This document shows, piece by piece, positions 17,093 to 26,698 of a stretch of DNA of 64,000 nucleotides. Within the stretch, counting starts at the first letter, position 1. The number at the start of each line of letters is the position of its first letter. The stretch is from JBBQYA01 sp031412335. Its GTDB lineage: Bacteria; Bacteroidota; Bacteroidia; Sphingobacteriales; Sphingobacteriaceae. The notes beneath the pieces are model-generated. The model was not told the origin of the DNA. It saw only the letters and a program-made list of their open reading frames with translations, and did no database searches. The position numbers were made by a program, and so were the translations under genes. The stretch lies in NCBI GenBank assembly GCA_031412335.1, contig JANOCT010000012.1, forward strand, positions 1 to 64,000, written 5' to 3'.

Positions 17093-17326
17093 ACAAAAAG
17101 TTTTGCATTAGTGGCTGTTTGCGCCAGTTTCAACCCTATTGAGAATTCATTTTATAAGGATAGAATTGAATAATCAATATTGATTAGTATCGAGAAACGT
17201 TTATTTTAGCTTTGTTAGTTAATACAGAATGTAAAAACCTTAAATTGCATAGGCTACTTACTACATACCTAATAATTAATAAAATACTTAAATCACATTT
17301 TTGTTTATTTGAACAAAATTAAAAAT

Positions 17327-17728
17327 ATGTTAAAACTTGAACATGTTGGCATTGCGGTAAAAGATCTAGCTATTTCTAATGCTTTATTTTCTTCATTATT
17401 AAATACAACACCTTATAAGCAGGAAACAGTTGAATCTGAAAGTGTGAAAACTTCATTTTTCAAAGCTGGAGATACTAAAATAGAATTGCTTGAAGCACAA
17501 CATGAAAATAGTGCAATTTCGAAATTTATTGAAAAAAGAGGCGAGGGCATCCATCATCTTGCATTTGAAGTGGAGAATATTGAAAATGAAATTGATAGGT
17601 TAAAAAACGAAGGATTTATATTTATTAGTGATGAACCTAAGTCTGGGGCCGATAATAAGCGGATTTGTTTCCTGCATCCAAAGGGTACAAATGGGGTTTT
17701 GATCGAACTTTGCGAAGAAATAAAATAA
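17327..17728 (+). CDS. mce: Methylmalonyl-CoA epimerase
   Basis: The 133-residue protein starts at ATG 17327 with MLKLEHVGIAVKDL; a TTG start six codons upstream is less likely. It is a vicinal oxygen chelate (glyoxalase-fold) enzyme that interconverts R and S methylmalonyl-CoA. Metal ligand positions are visible in LEHVGIAV, EGIHHLAFEV and GTNGVLIELCE. This histidine-histidine-glutamate set is that of the epimerase rather than of glyoxalase I. The mutase genes are not in the window. It is followed closely by the L31 gene. Confidence 0.85.
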   Translation: MLKLEHVGIAVKDLAISNALFSSLLNTTPYKQETVESESVKTSFFKAGDTKIELLEAQHENSAISKFIEKRGEGIHHLAFEVENIENEIDRLKNEGFIFISDEPKSGADNKRICFLHPKGTNGVLIELCEEIK

Positions 17729-17782
17729 AATTTGAACAATTGGATAATAAACCTATTTTTGCAATCCGAAAATAAAGTAAAG

Positions 17783-18031
17783 ATGAAACCAGATATACAC
17801 CCAAAAAATTTTAGAAAAGTAGTTTTCAAAGATCTATCGATTGATTACGCTTTCATAACCAAATCAACTGTTGAAACAAAAGATACCATTGTTTGGGAAG
17901 ACGGTCAGGAATATCCATTAGTAAAATTGGAAATTTCTCACAAATCTCATCCATTTTATACTGGAAAATCTAAAATGGTTGATACTGCAGGTAGAATTGA
18001 TAAGTTCAAAACTCGATACGCGAAAAAGTAA
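17783..18031 (+). CDS. rpmE2: Ribosomal protein L31 type B
   Basis: The start is ATG 17783 (MKPDIHPKNFRKVVFKD), preceded by AAAGTAAAG. The longer TTG-started frame adds an unrelated pre-sequence. The 82-residue protein has the L31 hallmarks HPFYTGKSKMVDTAGRIDKF. It lacks the CxxC zinc-binding cysteines, which marks the zinc-independent type B form. It forms part of the 50S subunit near the central protuberance and bridges to 30S. It is 54 bp after mce and ends at a strong terminator. Confidence 0.93.
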   Translation: MKPDIHPKNFRKVVFKDLSIDYAFITKSTVETKDTIVWEDGQEYPLVKLEISHKSHPFYTGKSKMVDTAGRIDKFKTRYAKK

Positions 18032-18057
18032 TTTCAGTATTTGTTATATTATTTTAA

Positions 18058-18088
18058 AAGTCCCTCAGAATCTGAGGGACTTTTTTAT
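18058..18088 (+). terminator. Rho-independent terminator after L31
   Basis: AAGTCCCTCAG and CTGAGGGACTT form an 11-bp perfect stem around a 3-base loop, followed by TTTTTATTTTTG. The tail doubles as a TATTTTTG -7-like box for the next gene, whose ATG is only five bases further on. Confidence 0.9.
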
Positions 18089-18097
18089 TTTTGTTGA

Positions 18098-19279
18098 ATG
18101 AACTATGTCCTTTTCGACGATAAAACTCACCAGCAATTACTTCCTTTAACGTATACCAGACCAGTTTCTGAAATTAGAATCGGTATACTAACCATTACAG
18201 AAAAATGGAAGCATTATTTAAATGCTGAGATAAGTTATTTGACAAAAGAATATTTAAGTTTTAAATATCCTTCTGAAATTCATGTAGAGAATTGCTTTAT
18301 AAATGGCTCTATTTTACCTAATTCAAATTTAGTTGAGAAAATTAGGGCCTTAAAGATGAATCAAATATTAATGCAAGGTGCAGAAGTTTTGGCCTGGACG
18401 AGCGATAGCGATGAGAATGATTATGACAGGATACTTGAAATGGCTTATCAAGCGATTGAATATGAAGGATTGTTATTAAAAATTAATTATCCAGAAGATA
18501 TTTTCAGATTAAATGGAACTGCATTAATTAACGATTTTGAATTAATTACTAAAGGAAAAGAATCGGCTGAAATCAATAGTTCTAATATGATTATGGGTCA
18601 TAATATTTTTGTAGAAGAGGGTGCAGTTATTAATTGTGCCATATTAAATTCTACAACTGGGCCTATTTATATTGGAAAGGACGCTGAAGTTATGGAGGGC
18701 AGTATCATTAGAGGTCCATTTGCTTTGTGCGAACACTCAACCTTAAAAATGGGAGCTAAAATTTATGGTCCAACTACCATAGGGCCATATTCTAAAGTTG
18801 GCGGAGAGGTGAATAATTCAGTAATTTTTGGATATTCGAATAAAGGCCATGATGGTTTTTTGGGTAATTCGGTTCTTGGAGAATGGTGCAATATAGGTGC
18901 AGATAGTAATAATTCGAATCTTAAAAATAATTATGCTGAAGTTCGTCTTTGGGATTATACAAAAAAATCGTTTCGTAAAACCGGACTTCAGTTTTGTGGG
19001 CTTATAATGGCCGATCATGCAAAATGTGGAATTAATACTATGTTCAATACTGGAACCGTAGTAGGGGTAAGTGCCAATGTTTTTGGGTCTGGTTTTCCAA
19101 GAAATTTTGTGCCAGATTTTGCTTGGGGTGGTGCTTCTGGTTTTGAAACGTATTTACCAGCAAAGGCAGCAGAAGTTGCTGAAAAAGTGTTTGAAAGAAG
19201 AGATAAAAATTTTGATGAAATTGAAAGAAAAATTTTAGAATATGTATTTGAACTAACTTTACCTTACAGAAATTTTTAA
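18098..19279 (+). CDS. GlmU-like sugar nucleotidyltransferase
   Basis: The 393-residue cytoplasmic protein has an unusual short N-terminal part (LFDDKTHQQLLPLTYTRPVSEIRIG). A C-terminal left-handed beta-helix of hexapeptide repeats covers about 190-340, with EGSIIRGPFALCEHS, MGAKIYGPTTIGPYSKVGG and GVSANVFGSGFP. This is the arrangement of the Bacteroidetes alternative GlmU family, thought to make UDP-GlcNAc for peptidoglycan and LPS. The classical N-terminal GlmU signature LAAGxGTR is missing. tpiA follows 8 bp later and the genes behind it are tightly packed, so it heads a long operon. The start lies 5 bases behind a possible -7 box, giving an almost leaderless mRNA. Confidence 0.8.
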   Translation: MNYVLFDDKTHQQLLPLTYTRPVSEIRIGILTITEKWKHYLNAEISYLTKEYLSFKYPSEIHVENCFINGSILPNSNLVEKIRALKMNQILMQGAEVLAWTSDSDENDYDRILEMAYQAIEYEGLLLKINYPEDIFRLNGTALINDFELITKGKESAEINSSNMIMGHNIFVEEGAVINCAILNSTTGPIYIGKDAEVMEGSIIRGPFALCEHSTLKMGAKIYGPTTIGPYSKVGGEVNNSVIFGYSNKGHDGFLGNSVLGEWCNIGADSNNSNLKNNYAEVRLWDYTKKSFRKTGLQFCGLIMADHAKCGINTMFNTGTVVGVSANVFGSGFPRNFVPDFAWGGASGFETYLPAKAAEVAEKVFERRDKNFDEIERKILEYVFELTLPYRNF

Positions 19280-19287
19280 AAAACAGT

Positions 19288-20052
19288 ATGAGAAAAAAAA
19301 TAGTTGCAGGTAATTGGAAAATGAATAAAAGCTATGAGGAAGGTTTAGCTTTAACTTCTGAAATTGTAAATATGCTAACCGATGAGCAAAGAAATGATTG
19401 TTTAGTGATTATTGCTTGTCCATTTATTCATACAAAAAGTGTAAGCCAATTGTCATCATCGAATAAATCAGTAAAAGTAGCTGGGCAAAATTGCCATCAG
19501 GAAAATTCAGGAGCTTATACTGGAGAAATTTCGGCTGCAATGCTTAAATCTGCTGGTGCTGATTATGTAATTCTTGGCCATTCGGAAAGAAGATTGTATG
19601 CTGGAGAAAATGAAGAGTTGTTGAAGAAAAAGGTTGATTCTGCATTAGCTGCGCAAATATTTCCTATTTTTTGCATCGGTGAAACCAAAGAGCAACGAGA
19701 AAGCGGAGAATATTTTACAGTAATTAAAAATCAATTAGCTGGTGCTTTATATCATTTATCTGAACAAGATTTTTCTAAATTGATTTTAGCTTATGAGCCA
19801 GTTTGGGCAATAGGAACTGGATTAACAGCAAGTCCTGCTCAAGCTCAAGAAGTTCATGCATTTATCAGAAAAGAAATTGAAGTAGAATATGGTGTATATG
19901 TTGCTGAAAATTGTTCCATTTTATATGGTGGAAGTTGTAATCCAGGCAATGCGGCAACTTTATTTGCTGAGAAAGACATTGATGGAGGTTTAATTGGTGG
20001 AGCCTCATTGAAATCAAGAGATTTTGTTGATATAATCCAGGCAATTGGATGA
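19288..20052 (+). CDS. tpiA: Triosephosphate isomerase
   Basis: The 254-residue TIM-barrel enzyme interconverts dihydroxyacetone phosphate and glyceraldehyde 3-phosphate in glycolysis. The catalytic residues are Lys11 in GNWKMN, His98 in ILGHSERR and Glu170 in AYEPVWAIGTG. The phosphate-binding ILYGGS segment is near the end. Its stop codon overlaps the prmA start (ATGA), so the two are translationally coupled. Confidence 0.96.
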   Translation: MRKKIVAGNWKMNKSYEEGLALTSEIVNMLTDEQRNDCLVIIACPFIHTKSVSQLSSSNKSVKVAGQNCHQENSGAYTGEISAAMLKSAGADYVILGHSERRLYAGENEELLKKKVDSALAAQIFPIFCIGETKEQRESGEYFTVIKNQLAGALYHLSEQDFSKLILAYEPVWAIGTGLTASPAQAQEVHAFIRKEIEVEYGVYVAENCSILYGGSCNPGNAATLFAEKDIDGGLIGGASLKSRDFVDIIQAIG

Positions 20053-20888
20053 ATTATATTGAATTAAATTTTACCATAATTTCTTCTGAGGATTATATCC
20101 GTGATCTAATAATTAATGATTTAAGTCTAATAGGATTTGATTCGTTTGAGTATACAGATTTGGGCTTTAAAGCTTTTTGCCCTTCCAATATTTATTCTGA
20201 AATCAATGTTAAAGAAGTAATTGAAGCCTATAAAAATAATTTCACTCTCGACTTCGAAACAAACTTAATTCCAGCTAAAAACTGGAATGAAGTATGGGAA
20301 AGCAATTTTGAACCTGTTATTGTTAATCAAGATTGTATAATAAGGGCAAGTTTTCATCCTGAATTTCCAGCCTATAAATATCAACTGATAATTGATCCCA
20401 AAATGGCATTTGGTACAGGGCACCATGATACCACTCGTATGATGTGTGAATATATGTTGGAATGTGATTTTATCAAAAAATCAGTTTTGGATATGGGCTG
20501 CGGAACGGGGATTTTAGCTATACTAGCTGGAATGATGGGTGCCGAAATTATCGTAGCCATAGATAATGATGAAATTGCAGTTCGATCTACCATTGAAAAC
20601 GCAAAACTGAACAATGTTGAAAATATAAATGCGTTTACGGATGTAAATCCAAAGTGGGAATTAGGAAATGCTGATTTTATTTTTGCTAATATCAATCGGA
20701 ATATTTTGATTGAACAAATGAAATCATATTCAACTATATTGGGTATTGGAGGTCAGCTTTTTATGAGCGGTTTTTATGAAAAAGACGATTTGGAAATGAT
20801 AAAAGAAACAGCCTTGATTTATAATTTGAAATATCAGAATCATAAAATGGAAAATAGTTGGGCAGCAGCAAAATTCTGTAAAATCTAA
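20049..20888 (+). CDS. prmA: Ribosomal protein L11 methyltransferase
   Basis: The 279-residue protein has the PrmA plan. A small N-terminal substrate-recognition domain covers roughly the first 90 residues. A Rossmann-type SAM-dependent methyltransferase follows, with motif I VLDMGCGTGILAI and the acidic AIDNDEIAV that binds SAM. PKMAFGTGHHDTTRMM is the PrmA-specific linker. It trimethylates amino groups of ribosomal protein L11. It overlaps tpiA by four bases and precedes the giant secreted protein gene by one base. Confidence 0.93.
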   Translation: MNYIELNFTIISSEDYIRDLIINDLSLIGFDSFEYTDLGFKAFCPSNIYSEINVKEVIEAYKNNFTLDFETNLIPAKNWNEVWESNFEPVIVNQDCIIRASFHPEFPAYKYQLIIDPKMAFGTGHHDTTRMMCEYMLECDFIKKSVLDMGCGTGILAILAGMMGAEIIVAIDNDEIAVRSTIENAKLNNVENINAFTDVNPKWELGNADFIFANINRNILIEQMKSYSTILGIGGQLFMSGFYEKDDLEMIKETALIYNLKYQNHKMENSWAAAKFCKI

Positions 20889-20889
20889 C

Positions 20890-23800
20890 ATGAAAAAATT
20901 AATTTTTCTAATTGCTTTGTGGGTTGGCTCACTTTCAAGCTTTGCTCAAGTTTCACGAACTTTTAGTTTTGATAAGGGCAAATTTGTAAAAGAAGTAGAG
21001 CAATTATTGACCGATGCTAAAACAGATAGTGGAAAAGTAATTGCCAAAGAATTTGTTCTATTATATTCAACGCAGCAGTTTGATATTCTTCAAGATTCTC
21101 TCATTATTTTGTATTCAAATGCGATAGCTTCAAAAAAATATAATACCACCCGTGAGTTTGAAGATTATTACAGAGCATTAACTTTTTTTAAAATTAATAA
21201 TCATAAGCCAGAAAATTTCACCGGTTTTATGAATGTTATCTCTAAATTAAGTACGGCAAAAAGTAGAGATTTAGCTCTGTTTTTAGACTTTTCAAGAAAT
21301 CTATTTGCTGAAAATGCGATTTATTTTTCGCCTGATAATAAATGGCTATTGAGAGACAAAGAGTTCCTGATAGTAATGGATTCTGTTCCAAAAGTAGTAG
21401 TGAGTACCACTGATATTATAGGTACTGCCCGTTTTGATAGTACACTTATTTCGGGTACTAGCGGTACAGTATATCCTATTGCAGGCAGATGGGAAGGCAA
21501 CAAAGGGAAAGTCGATTGGCAACGGGTAGCGCTTGATCCTACTAAGGTATATGCCGAACTTGATAAGTATAAAATAATTTTAAAAAATGCCGAATTTGAA
21601 GCCGATAGCGTTATTTTTTACAATAAAGACTTTTTCCAAAAACCTTTAAAAGGGAAATTTTTTGAAAAAATGACAGCCAATTCAAGTGCTGAAAAAGCAA
21701 ATTATCCAAAATTTGAATCGTATGCCAAAGAGTTGGAAATCAAAAATATATTTAAAAATATCAATATAAAAGGCGGTTTTTCAATGTCGGGTAGTAAATC
21801 GTTAGGGTATGGAGATCGCTATACCAATGCCTTAGTTACCATTTATTATCGAGATTCGTTGGTTTTTAAAGCCTCATCAAAATCATTTATCATACTTGCT
21901 GATAGGATTTTATCAGACAATGTAGAATCCACACTTTACATAGGAGCAAAAGACTCGATTTATCATCCAGCAGTTTCTATGCGTTATTTATTGAAAGATA
22001 AAAAGCTGTCGTTGTTTAGAGGAAATGAAGGAATTTCCAGAACTCCTTTTTATGATTCATATCATGAATTAAATATTGCAGTTGAAGCAATTTATTGGGT
22101 TATTGATCAACCAATTTTGGAACTAGCAACCATTTTAAGTAAAGTACAAAAAGAAGCTAGTTTCGAATCAACAAATTATTATCGTGAAAATCGGTTTTCA
22201 AAAGTTCAAGGTATAAGCAGTAAAAACCCTTTAGTGATATTGAAAAGATTATCTGAACGATATTCATCCAGAGTTATAGCCATCAGTGATTATTCAAAAG
22301 AATTTAATCTTCAACCATCTGCAGTTATAAGCCAATTAAGAACCTTAGTTGAAGAAGGGTTTATTTTTCTGGATGAATCAAAATCCATAATAACTGTTCG
22401 AGATCGTACATTAAACTATGTAAGCAACGAAGCTGGAAAGCTTGATTATGATGTGATTCGATTAATTTCTTTAGCAGATTCAAATAGAAATGCTACGCTT
22501 AATTTACAAAGCAAAGAGTTGAAAATAATTGGTGCACAACGTTTTTTTCTGAGCGATTCACAGAGTGTTTACATTCAACCAAAAGACGGTTTGGTTACTG
22601 TCGCTAAAGATCGGAATATGTCTTTTTCAGGTGATTTAAAGGCTGGTTCATTGGAATTTATAGGAAATGGTTTTACGTTTGATTACGAAAATTTTTCCAT
22701 CAATCTAGATAAAGTAGATTCTATGATGGTAACACTAGTAGAAAAAAATAAGAAGGGCGATGATGAGGCAGTTGATGTAAAAACTGCTTTGGAAAAAGTA
22801 TCTGGTACACTTTATATTGATGATAAAAATAATAAGTCGGGATTGAAAAATTACCCTCAATATCCTGGTTTCGAAAGTGTAAGCGACTCGTATGTTTATT
22901 ACGACAAAAAAGAAATAAGAAATGGAGCCTATACCCGCGATAAATTCTATTTCAAATTGGTTCCCTTTAAAGTGGACAGTTTAAATAGTAGTTCTGCAAC
23001 AAAAGGACTTTCTTTTCCAGGAACTTTAGTTTCAGGTGGAATATTTCCAGATATTAAGCAGACATTAACTTACCAACCCGATTCTTCTCTTGGCTTTTTA
23101 ACTAAAACACCAATAACAGGATTTCCGGCTTATAACGGTAAAGGAAAATTCACCAATAACATTCGTTTAAGTCATAAAGGTTTAGTTGGAGATGGCACAC
23201 TGAATTACTTGTCCTCAACTGCTACTTCAAACGATTTTGTGTTTATGCCCGATTCAATGAATGCAAATGTGAAAACATTTGATATTAAAAAAGGCGTTTA
23301 TTTAAAAGCCGCCTATCCGGCCATAAATATCAGTCAAGGATATATACATTGGCTACCGAAAGCAGATAGTATGTATTTATTTAGCCGCAAAAAAGCGTTT
23401 GAAATGTACGACGCTCAATCATTACATACAGGCAGAATGGTGTATTCGCCAGTAAATTTGTCTGGAAACGGAAGCAGCAGATTTAATAATGCCACAGTAA
23501 GCAGTAAGTATTTTGTTTTTAACGAAAATGATTTTCATGCTGATTCTTCTGGAATACAAATTTCTGCTATAGATACGACAAAAATTGCTTTGGCATCAAC
23601 CAATATTAGATCAGAAATAGATTTTGAAAAAAAGCAAGGAACATTTAAAACAAATAAAGTAGGAGATGAAACTCGTTTTATTTTAAATCAATATGAAACT
23701 TCGCTTGGAGAATTTGTATGGGATTTCTTAGGTAAAGCAATTAATTTTAGTGCAAAAAAAGGTACTCCACTTTCTGATTCTTATTTTTTATCAACCAGAA

Positions 23801-25266
23801 AAAGCCAGGATTCATTAAGTTTTTATGCTACCAATGCAGTCTATTTATTGGATAAAGATAATATTGACATACGTGGAGTAAATCAGATAAGCGTTGCAGA
23901 TGCTTTTATTTATCCCGATAGGCAATTTGTACAAATTGAACCTAATGCTGTAATGAAATTGCTGGAAAATGCAAAAATAACAGCCAACACCTTAACCAAA
24001 TTTCATGAATTTTATAATGCTAAAGTTAATGTGAATGGCCGTAAATCATACAATGCTTCAGGCACTTACGATTTTAAAAACAAAACCGGCAAAGTGCAGC
24101 AGATAAATTTTACGGATATTAATGTAGATAGTAATTTTCAAACGGTAGGAATAGGTATTGTTCCCGATGATCAGATTTTAGTGCTGACGCCTCAAATTAG
24201 TTTTAGAGGAAATGTATATATGAAGGCGGCATCGAAAGATATGACCTATAAGGGATATGCAAAAATTCAGCAGCTAAGTAAATTAGTAGAATCAGATTTC
24301 TTTGATTTTAGTGGAGCATTTAATATTGATTCGAATGCAATTGAAATAAAGAATCCTAAAAAACGAAGTGGCGAAAAACTATTTTCAGGTATGCATATAG
24401 CCAATTTTGAGGGGAATGCTTACGCAACATTTATTAGTAAAAAAGTAGAACCGAATGACCATGATATTATAAAAGTAGAAGGCGAATTAATATATAATGA
24501 AGTAAAAAAAGAATTCAAAATAGGAGATAAAGACAAAGTGTTTTCTGGTGCTAAGAAAGGTAAGATGCTTACTTTTAACGAAATAACAGAAATTAGTACT
24601 GCTGAAGGATTATTAGATGCAGGTATAGATTTAGGAAATGGTTATAAAAATGAAATGGCAGGTGCTGTTACCTATGATTTGAAAAATAATTCAATTCTTT
24701 TAGATGTAGTATTAACGGCTGATTTTGCATTTCTAGAAAAAACATACTCCCGTATTATTGAAAATGTAAAATTAAATTCCTTCGAAGCACCAATGACCCG
24801 CGATGATAGAAAAGTATTTGCGAATGCAATTAGTGAACTAGTTCCTAAAAAAGCTGCGGATAAAATTTCAGAAGACATTATGTTATATGGCGGATACAAA
24901 ATTCCATCGGAATTGGAACATACCATTGTGTTTTCAGATCTTCAGCTGACTTTCGATCAACAAACCCGATCATTTAAATCAGTGGGAAAAACAATTGGAA
25001 TAGCATCTTTAGGCAAAGAACAAATCAATAAAAGATTGAAGGGATATTTGTCCATAGTACGAACACAAGGACAAAACGCACTTAAGTTTTATTTTGAAAC
25101 TGCAGCAAACGAATGGTATTACTTCGATATTTCTAATGGGTATGTGGAAGCTTTATCTTCCGATCAGCCATTTAATGATGTAATAATGGCGAATAAAAAA
25201 GAAACAAATAAAATGGGTATTTCTTCGTCCAAAAGAAAGCAAGCCTTTGTACGAGATTTCGAATAA
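20890..25266 (+). CDS. Giant secreted protein of unknown function (1458 aa)
   Basis: The protein begins with a signal peptide (MKKLIFLIALWVGSLSSFAQ). It is then over 1400 residues of strand-rich sequence without cysteine-rich or enzymatic motifs. Phrases recur with spacing that suggests repeated beta units, for example SLFRGNEGISRTPFYDS near 380, AINISQGYIHWLPKADSMYL near 820 and RGNVYMKAASKDMTYKGYA near 1110. No type IX sorting domain and no lipobox are present, and the last residues (AFVRDFE) do not look like a barrel end. I infer a periplasmic or outer-membrane-associated protein. It is locked in a housekeeping operon between prmA and mpl, one and five bases from them. That location suggests an envelope function. 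I do not recognise the family. Confidence 0.65.
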   Translation: MKKLIFLIALWVGSLSSFAQVSRTFSFDKGKFVKEVEQLLTDAKTDSGKVIAKEFVLLYSTQQFDILQDSLIILYSNAIASKKYNTTREFEDYYRALTFFKINNHKPENFTGFMNVISKLSTAKSRDLALFLDFSRNLFAENAIYFSPDNKWLLRDKEFLIVMDSVPKVVVSTTDIIGTARFDSTLISGTSGTVYPIAGRWEGNKGKVDWQRVALDPTKVYAELDKYKIILKNAEFEADSVIFYNKDFFQKPLKGKFFEKMTANSSAEKANYPKFESYAKELEIKNIFKNINIKGGFSMSGSKSLGYGDRYTNALVTIYYRDSLVFKASSKSFIILADRILSDNVESTLYIGAKDSIYHPAVSMRYLLKDKKLSLFRGNEGISRTPFYDSYHELNIAVEAIYWVIDQPILELATILSKVQKEASFESTNYYRENRFSKVQGISSKNPLVILKRLSERYSSRVIAISDYSKEFNLQPSAVISQLRTLVEEGFIFLDESKSIITVRDRTLNYVSNEAGKLDYDVIRLISLADSNRNATLNLQSKELKIIGAQRFFLSDSQSVYIQPKDGLVTVAKDRNMSFSGDLKAGSLEFIGNGFTFDYENFSINLDKVDSMMVTLVEKNKKGDDEAVDVKTALEKVSGTLYIDDKNNKSGLKNYPQYPGFESVSDSYVYYDKKEIRNGAYTRDKFYFKLVPFKVDSLNSSSATKGLSFPGTLVSGGIFPDIKQTLTYQPDSSLGFLTKTPITGFPAYNGKGKFTNNIRLSHKGLVGDGTLNYLSSTATSNDFVFMPDSMNANVKTFDIKKGVYLKAAYPAINISQGYIHWLPKADSMYLFSRKKAFEMYDAQSLHTGRMVYSPVNLSGNGSSRFNNATVSSKYFVFNENDFHADSSGIQISAIDTTKIALASTNIRSEIDFEKKQGTFKTNKVGDETRFILNQYETSLGEFVWDFLGKAINFSAKKGTPLSDSYFLSTRKSQDSLSFYATNAVYLLDKDNIDIRGVNQISVADAFIYPDRQFVQIEPNAVMKLLENAKITANTLTKFHEFYNAKVNVNGRKSYNASGTYDFKNKTGKVQQINFTDINVDSNFQTVGIGIVPDDQILVLTPQISFRGNVYMKAASKDMTYKGYAKIQQLSKLVESDFFDFSGAFNIDSNAIEIKNPKKRSGEKLFSGMHIANFEGNAYATFISKKVEPNDHDIIKVEGELIYNEVKKEFKIGDKDKVFSGAKKGKMLTFNEITEISTAEGLLDAGIDLGNGYKNEMAGAVTYDLKNNSILLDVVLTADFAFLEKTYSRIIENVKLNSFEAPMTRDDRKVFANAISELVPKKAADKISEDIMLYGGYKIPSELEHTIVFSDLQLTFDQQTRSFKSVGKTIGIASLGKEQINKRLKGYLSIVRTQGQNALKFYFETAANEWYYFDISNGYVEALSSDQPFNDVIMANKKETNKMGISSSKRKQAFVRDFE

Positions 25267-25271
25267 AATTA

Positions 25272-26642
25272 ATGAAGAAAAATAAAGTTCATTTTATTGC
25301 AATAGGTGGAAGTGCCATGCATAATCTTGCCATTGCTTTACATCTAAAAGGAATTTCCGTTTCTGGTTCTGATGATGAGATTTTGGAGCCATCTAAATCA
25401 AGATTAGAAAAGCATGGATTATTGCCAGAGCATATCGGTTGGGATAATTCTAAAATAAATACAGAAATTGATTCAGTGGTATTGGGCATGCACGCCAGAA
25501 TTGATAATCCGGAGTTGCTTGAAGCACAACGAATAGGCTTACCCGTTTTTTCTTATCCTGAATTTATTTACCAGCAATCTCTTGAAAAAATCAGAATTGT
25601 AATTGGAGGTAGCCATGGTAAAACTACCATCACTTCCATGATTTTGCATGTCATGAATTTTCATCATAAATCTTTTGATTACCTCGTTGGTGCACAAATC
25701 AAAGGTTTTGATACGATGGTGAAACTAACAGAAGATGCTCCACTAATTGTTTTAGAAGGCGATGAATATCTTGCTTCACCAATTGATCGGCGACCAAAAT
25801 TTCATTTGTATAAAGCCAATATTGCATTGTTAACAGGTATTGCATGGGATCATATTAATGTTTTTCCAACATTTCAACTTTATGTTGATCAGTTTGAGAT
25901 TTTTATTAATACCATTGAACCAAACGGAACATTGATTTATGCTGAAAATGATGAAAATGTAGTAAATCTGGTTCAAAAATCTGATCGAAAAGATATTACA
26001 TTTATTCCCTATTATACTCCAGAATATGAAATTGTAAATGGTCTGACATTTTTAAAACCTAATAATCTTACAATACCGTTGCAAGTTTTTGGTGAACATA
26101 ATTTGCAGAATTTAGAAGGAGCTAGGTTGGTTTGTAAGCAAATAGGAATTGTCGAAACAGATTTTTACGAAGCAATTCAATCTTTTGAAGGAGCTGCAAA
26201 ACGAATGGAATTAATTGCTTCAAATAAAGAAACGTTGATATTTAAAGATTTTGCACATTCTCCATCAAAATTAAAAGCAACTATTGCAGCAGCTAAAAAT
26301 CAATATCCAGAGAGAAAATTAATTGCTGCAATGGAATTGCACACATTTAGTAGTTTGAATAAAAATTTTCTGGATGAGTATAAAAATTCGATGGATATGG
26401 CTGATGAAAAAATTATTTATTTTAATCCGCATACTGTGGAGCATAAAAAGTTGGATGTGATTTCTGAACAAGAAATTAGAACTTCATTTGGAAACATAGA
26501 TGCACTAATTTTTGACAACACCCAAAACTTAACAGACTATTTAACATCAAAGAATCTCGAGCAAACGAATGTTCTGTTGATGAGTTCCGGAAATTTTGGT
26601 GGAATTATTTTAGACGATTTTGCAAAAAGTTTGCTTGCATAA
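25272..26642 (+). CDS. mpl: Mpl-type Mur ligase (murein tripeptide recycling)
   Basis: The 456-residue cytoplasmic ligase has the three-domain Mur plan. The Rossmann N-terminal domain reads IAIGGSAMHNLAIALHLKG, the ATPase centre has GSHGKTTITSMILH, and the C-terminal domain has ELHTFSSLN. In Mpl the enzyme joins UDP-MurNAc to the recycled tripeptide L-Ala-D-Glu-mDAP. The alternative is MurC, but the N-terminal HFIAIGGSAMHNLA, the DEYLASPIDRRPKF loop and the length favour Mpl. It ends the long operon starting with the GlmU-like gene. ftsK follows 56 bp later, probably from its own promoter. Confidence 0.85.
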   Translation: MKKNKVHFIAIGGSAMHNLAIALHLKGISVSGSDDEILEPSKSRLEKHGLLPEHIGWDNSKINTEIDSVVLGMHARIDNPELLEAQRIGLPVFSYPEFIYQQSLEKIRIVIGGSHGKTTITSMILHVMNFHHKSFDYLVGAQIKGFDTMVKLTEDAPLIVLEGDEYLASPIDRRPKFHLYKANIALLTGIAWDHINVFPTFQLYVDQFEIFINTIEPNGTLIYAENDENVVNLVQKSDRKDITFIPYYTPEYEIVNGLTFLKPNNLTIPLQVFGEHNLQNLEGARLVCKQIGIVETDFYEAIQSFEGAAKRMELIASNKETLIFKDFAHSPSKLKATIAAAKNQYPERKLIAAMELHTFSSLNKNFLDEYKNSMDMADEKIIYFNPHTVEHKKLDVISEQEIRTSFGNIDALIFDNTQNLTDYLTSKNLEQTNVLLMSSGNFGGIILDDFAKSLLA

Positions 26643-26677
26643 TAGCATTTTTGACAAAGAGCAAACTAAGATTTATC

Positions 26678-26685
26678 TATATTTG
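26678..26685 (+). promoter_or_regulatory. Putative -7 box for ftsK
   Basis: TATATTTG matches TAnnTTTG, 13 bases before the ftsK start. A TTG at 26651-26653 lies 24 bases upstream, slightly further than the usual 19-21. Confidence 0.45.
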
Positions 26686-26698
26686 AAAAAAAATCTGA

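Noticed and set aside
20381..20695. 104-codon minus-strand frame inside prmA
   Set aside because: Antisense of conserved methyltransferase motifs; no start context and no family.
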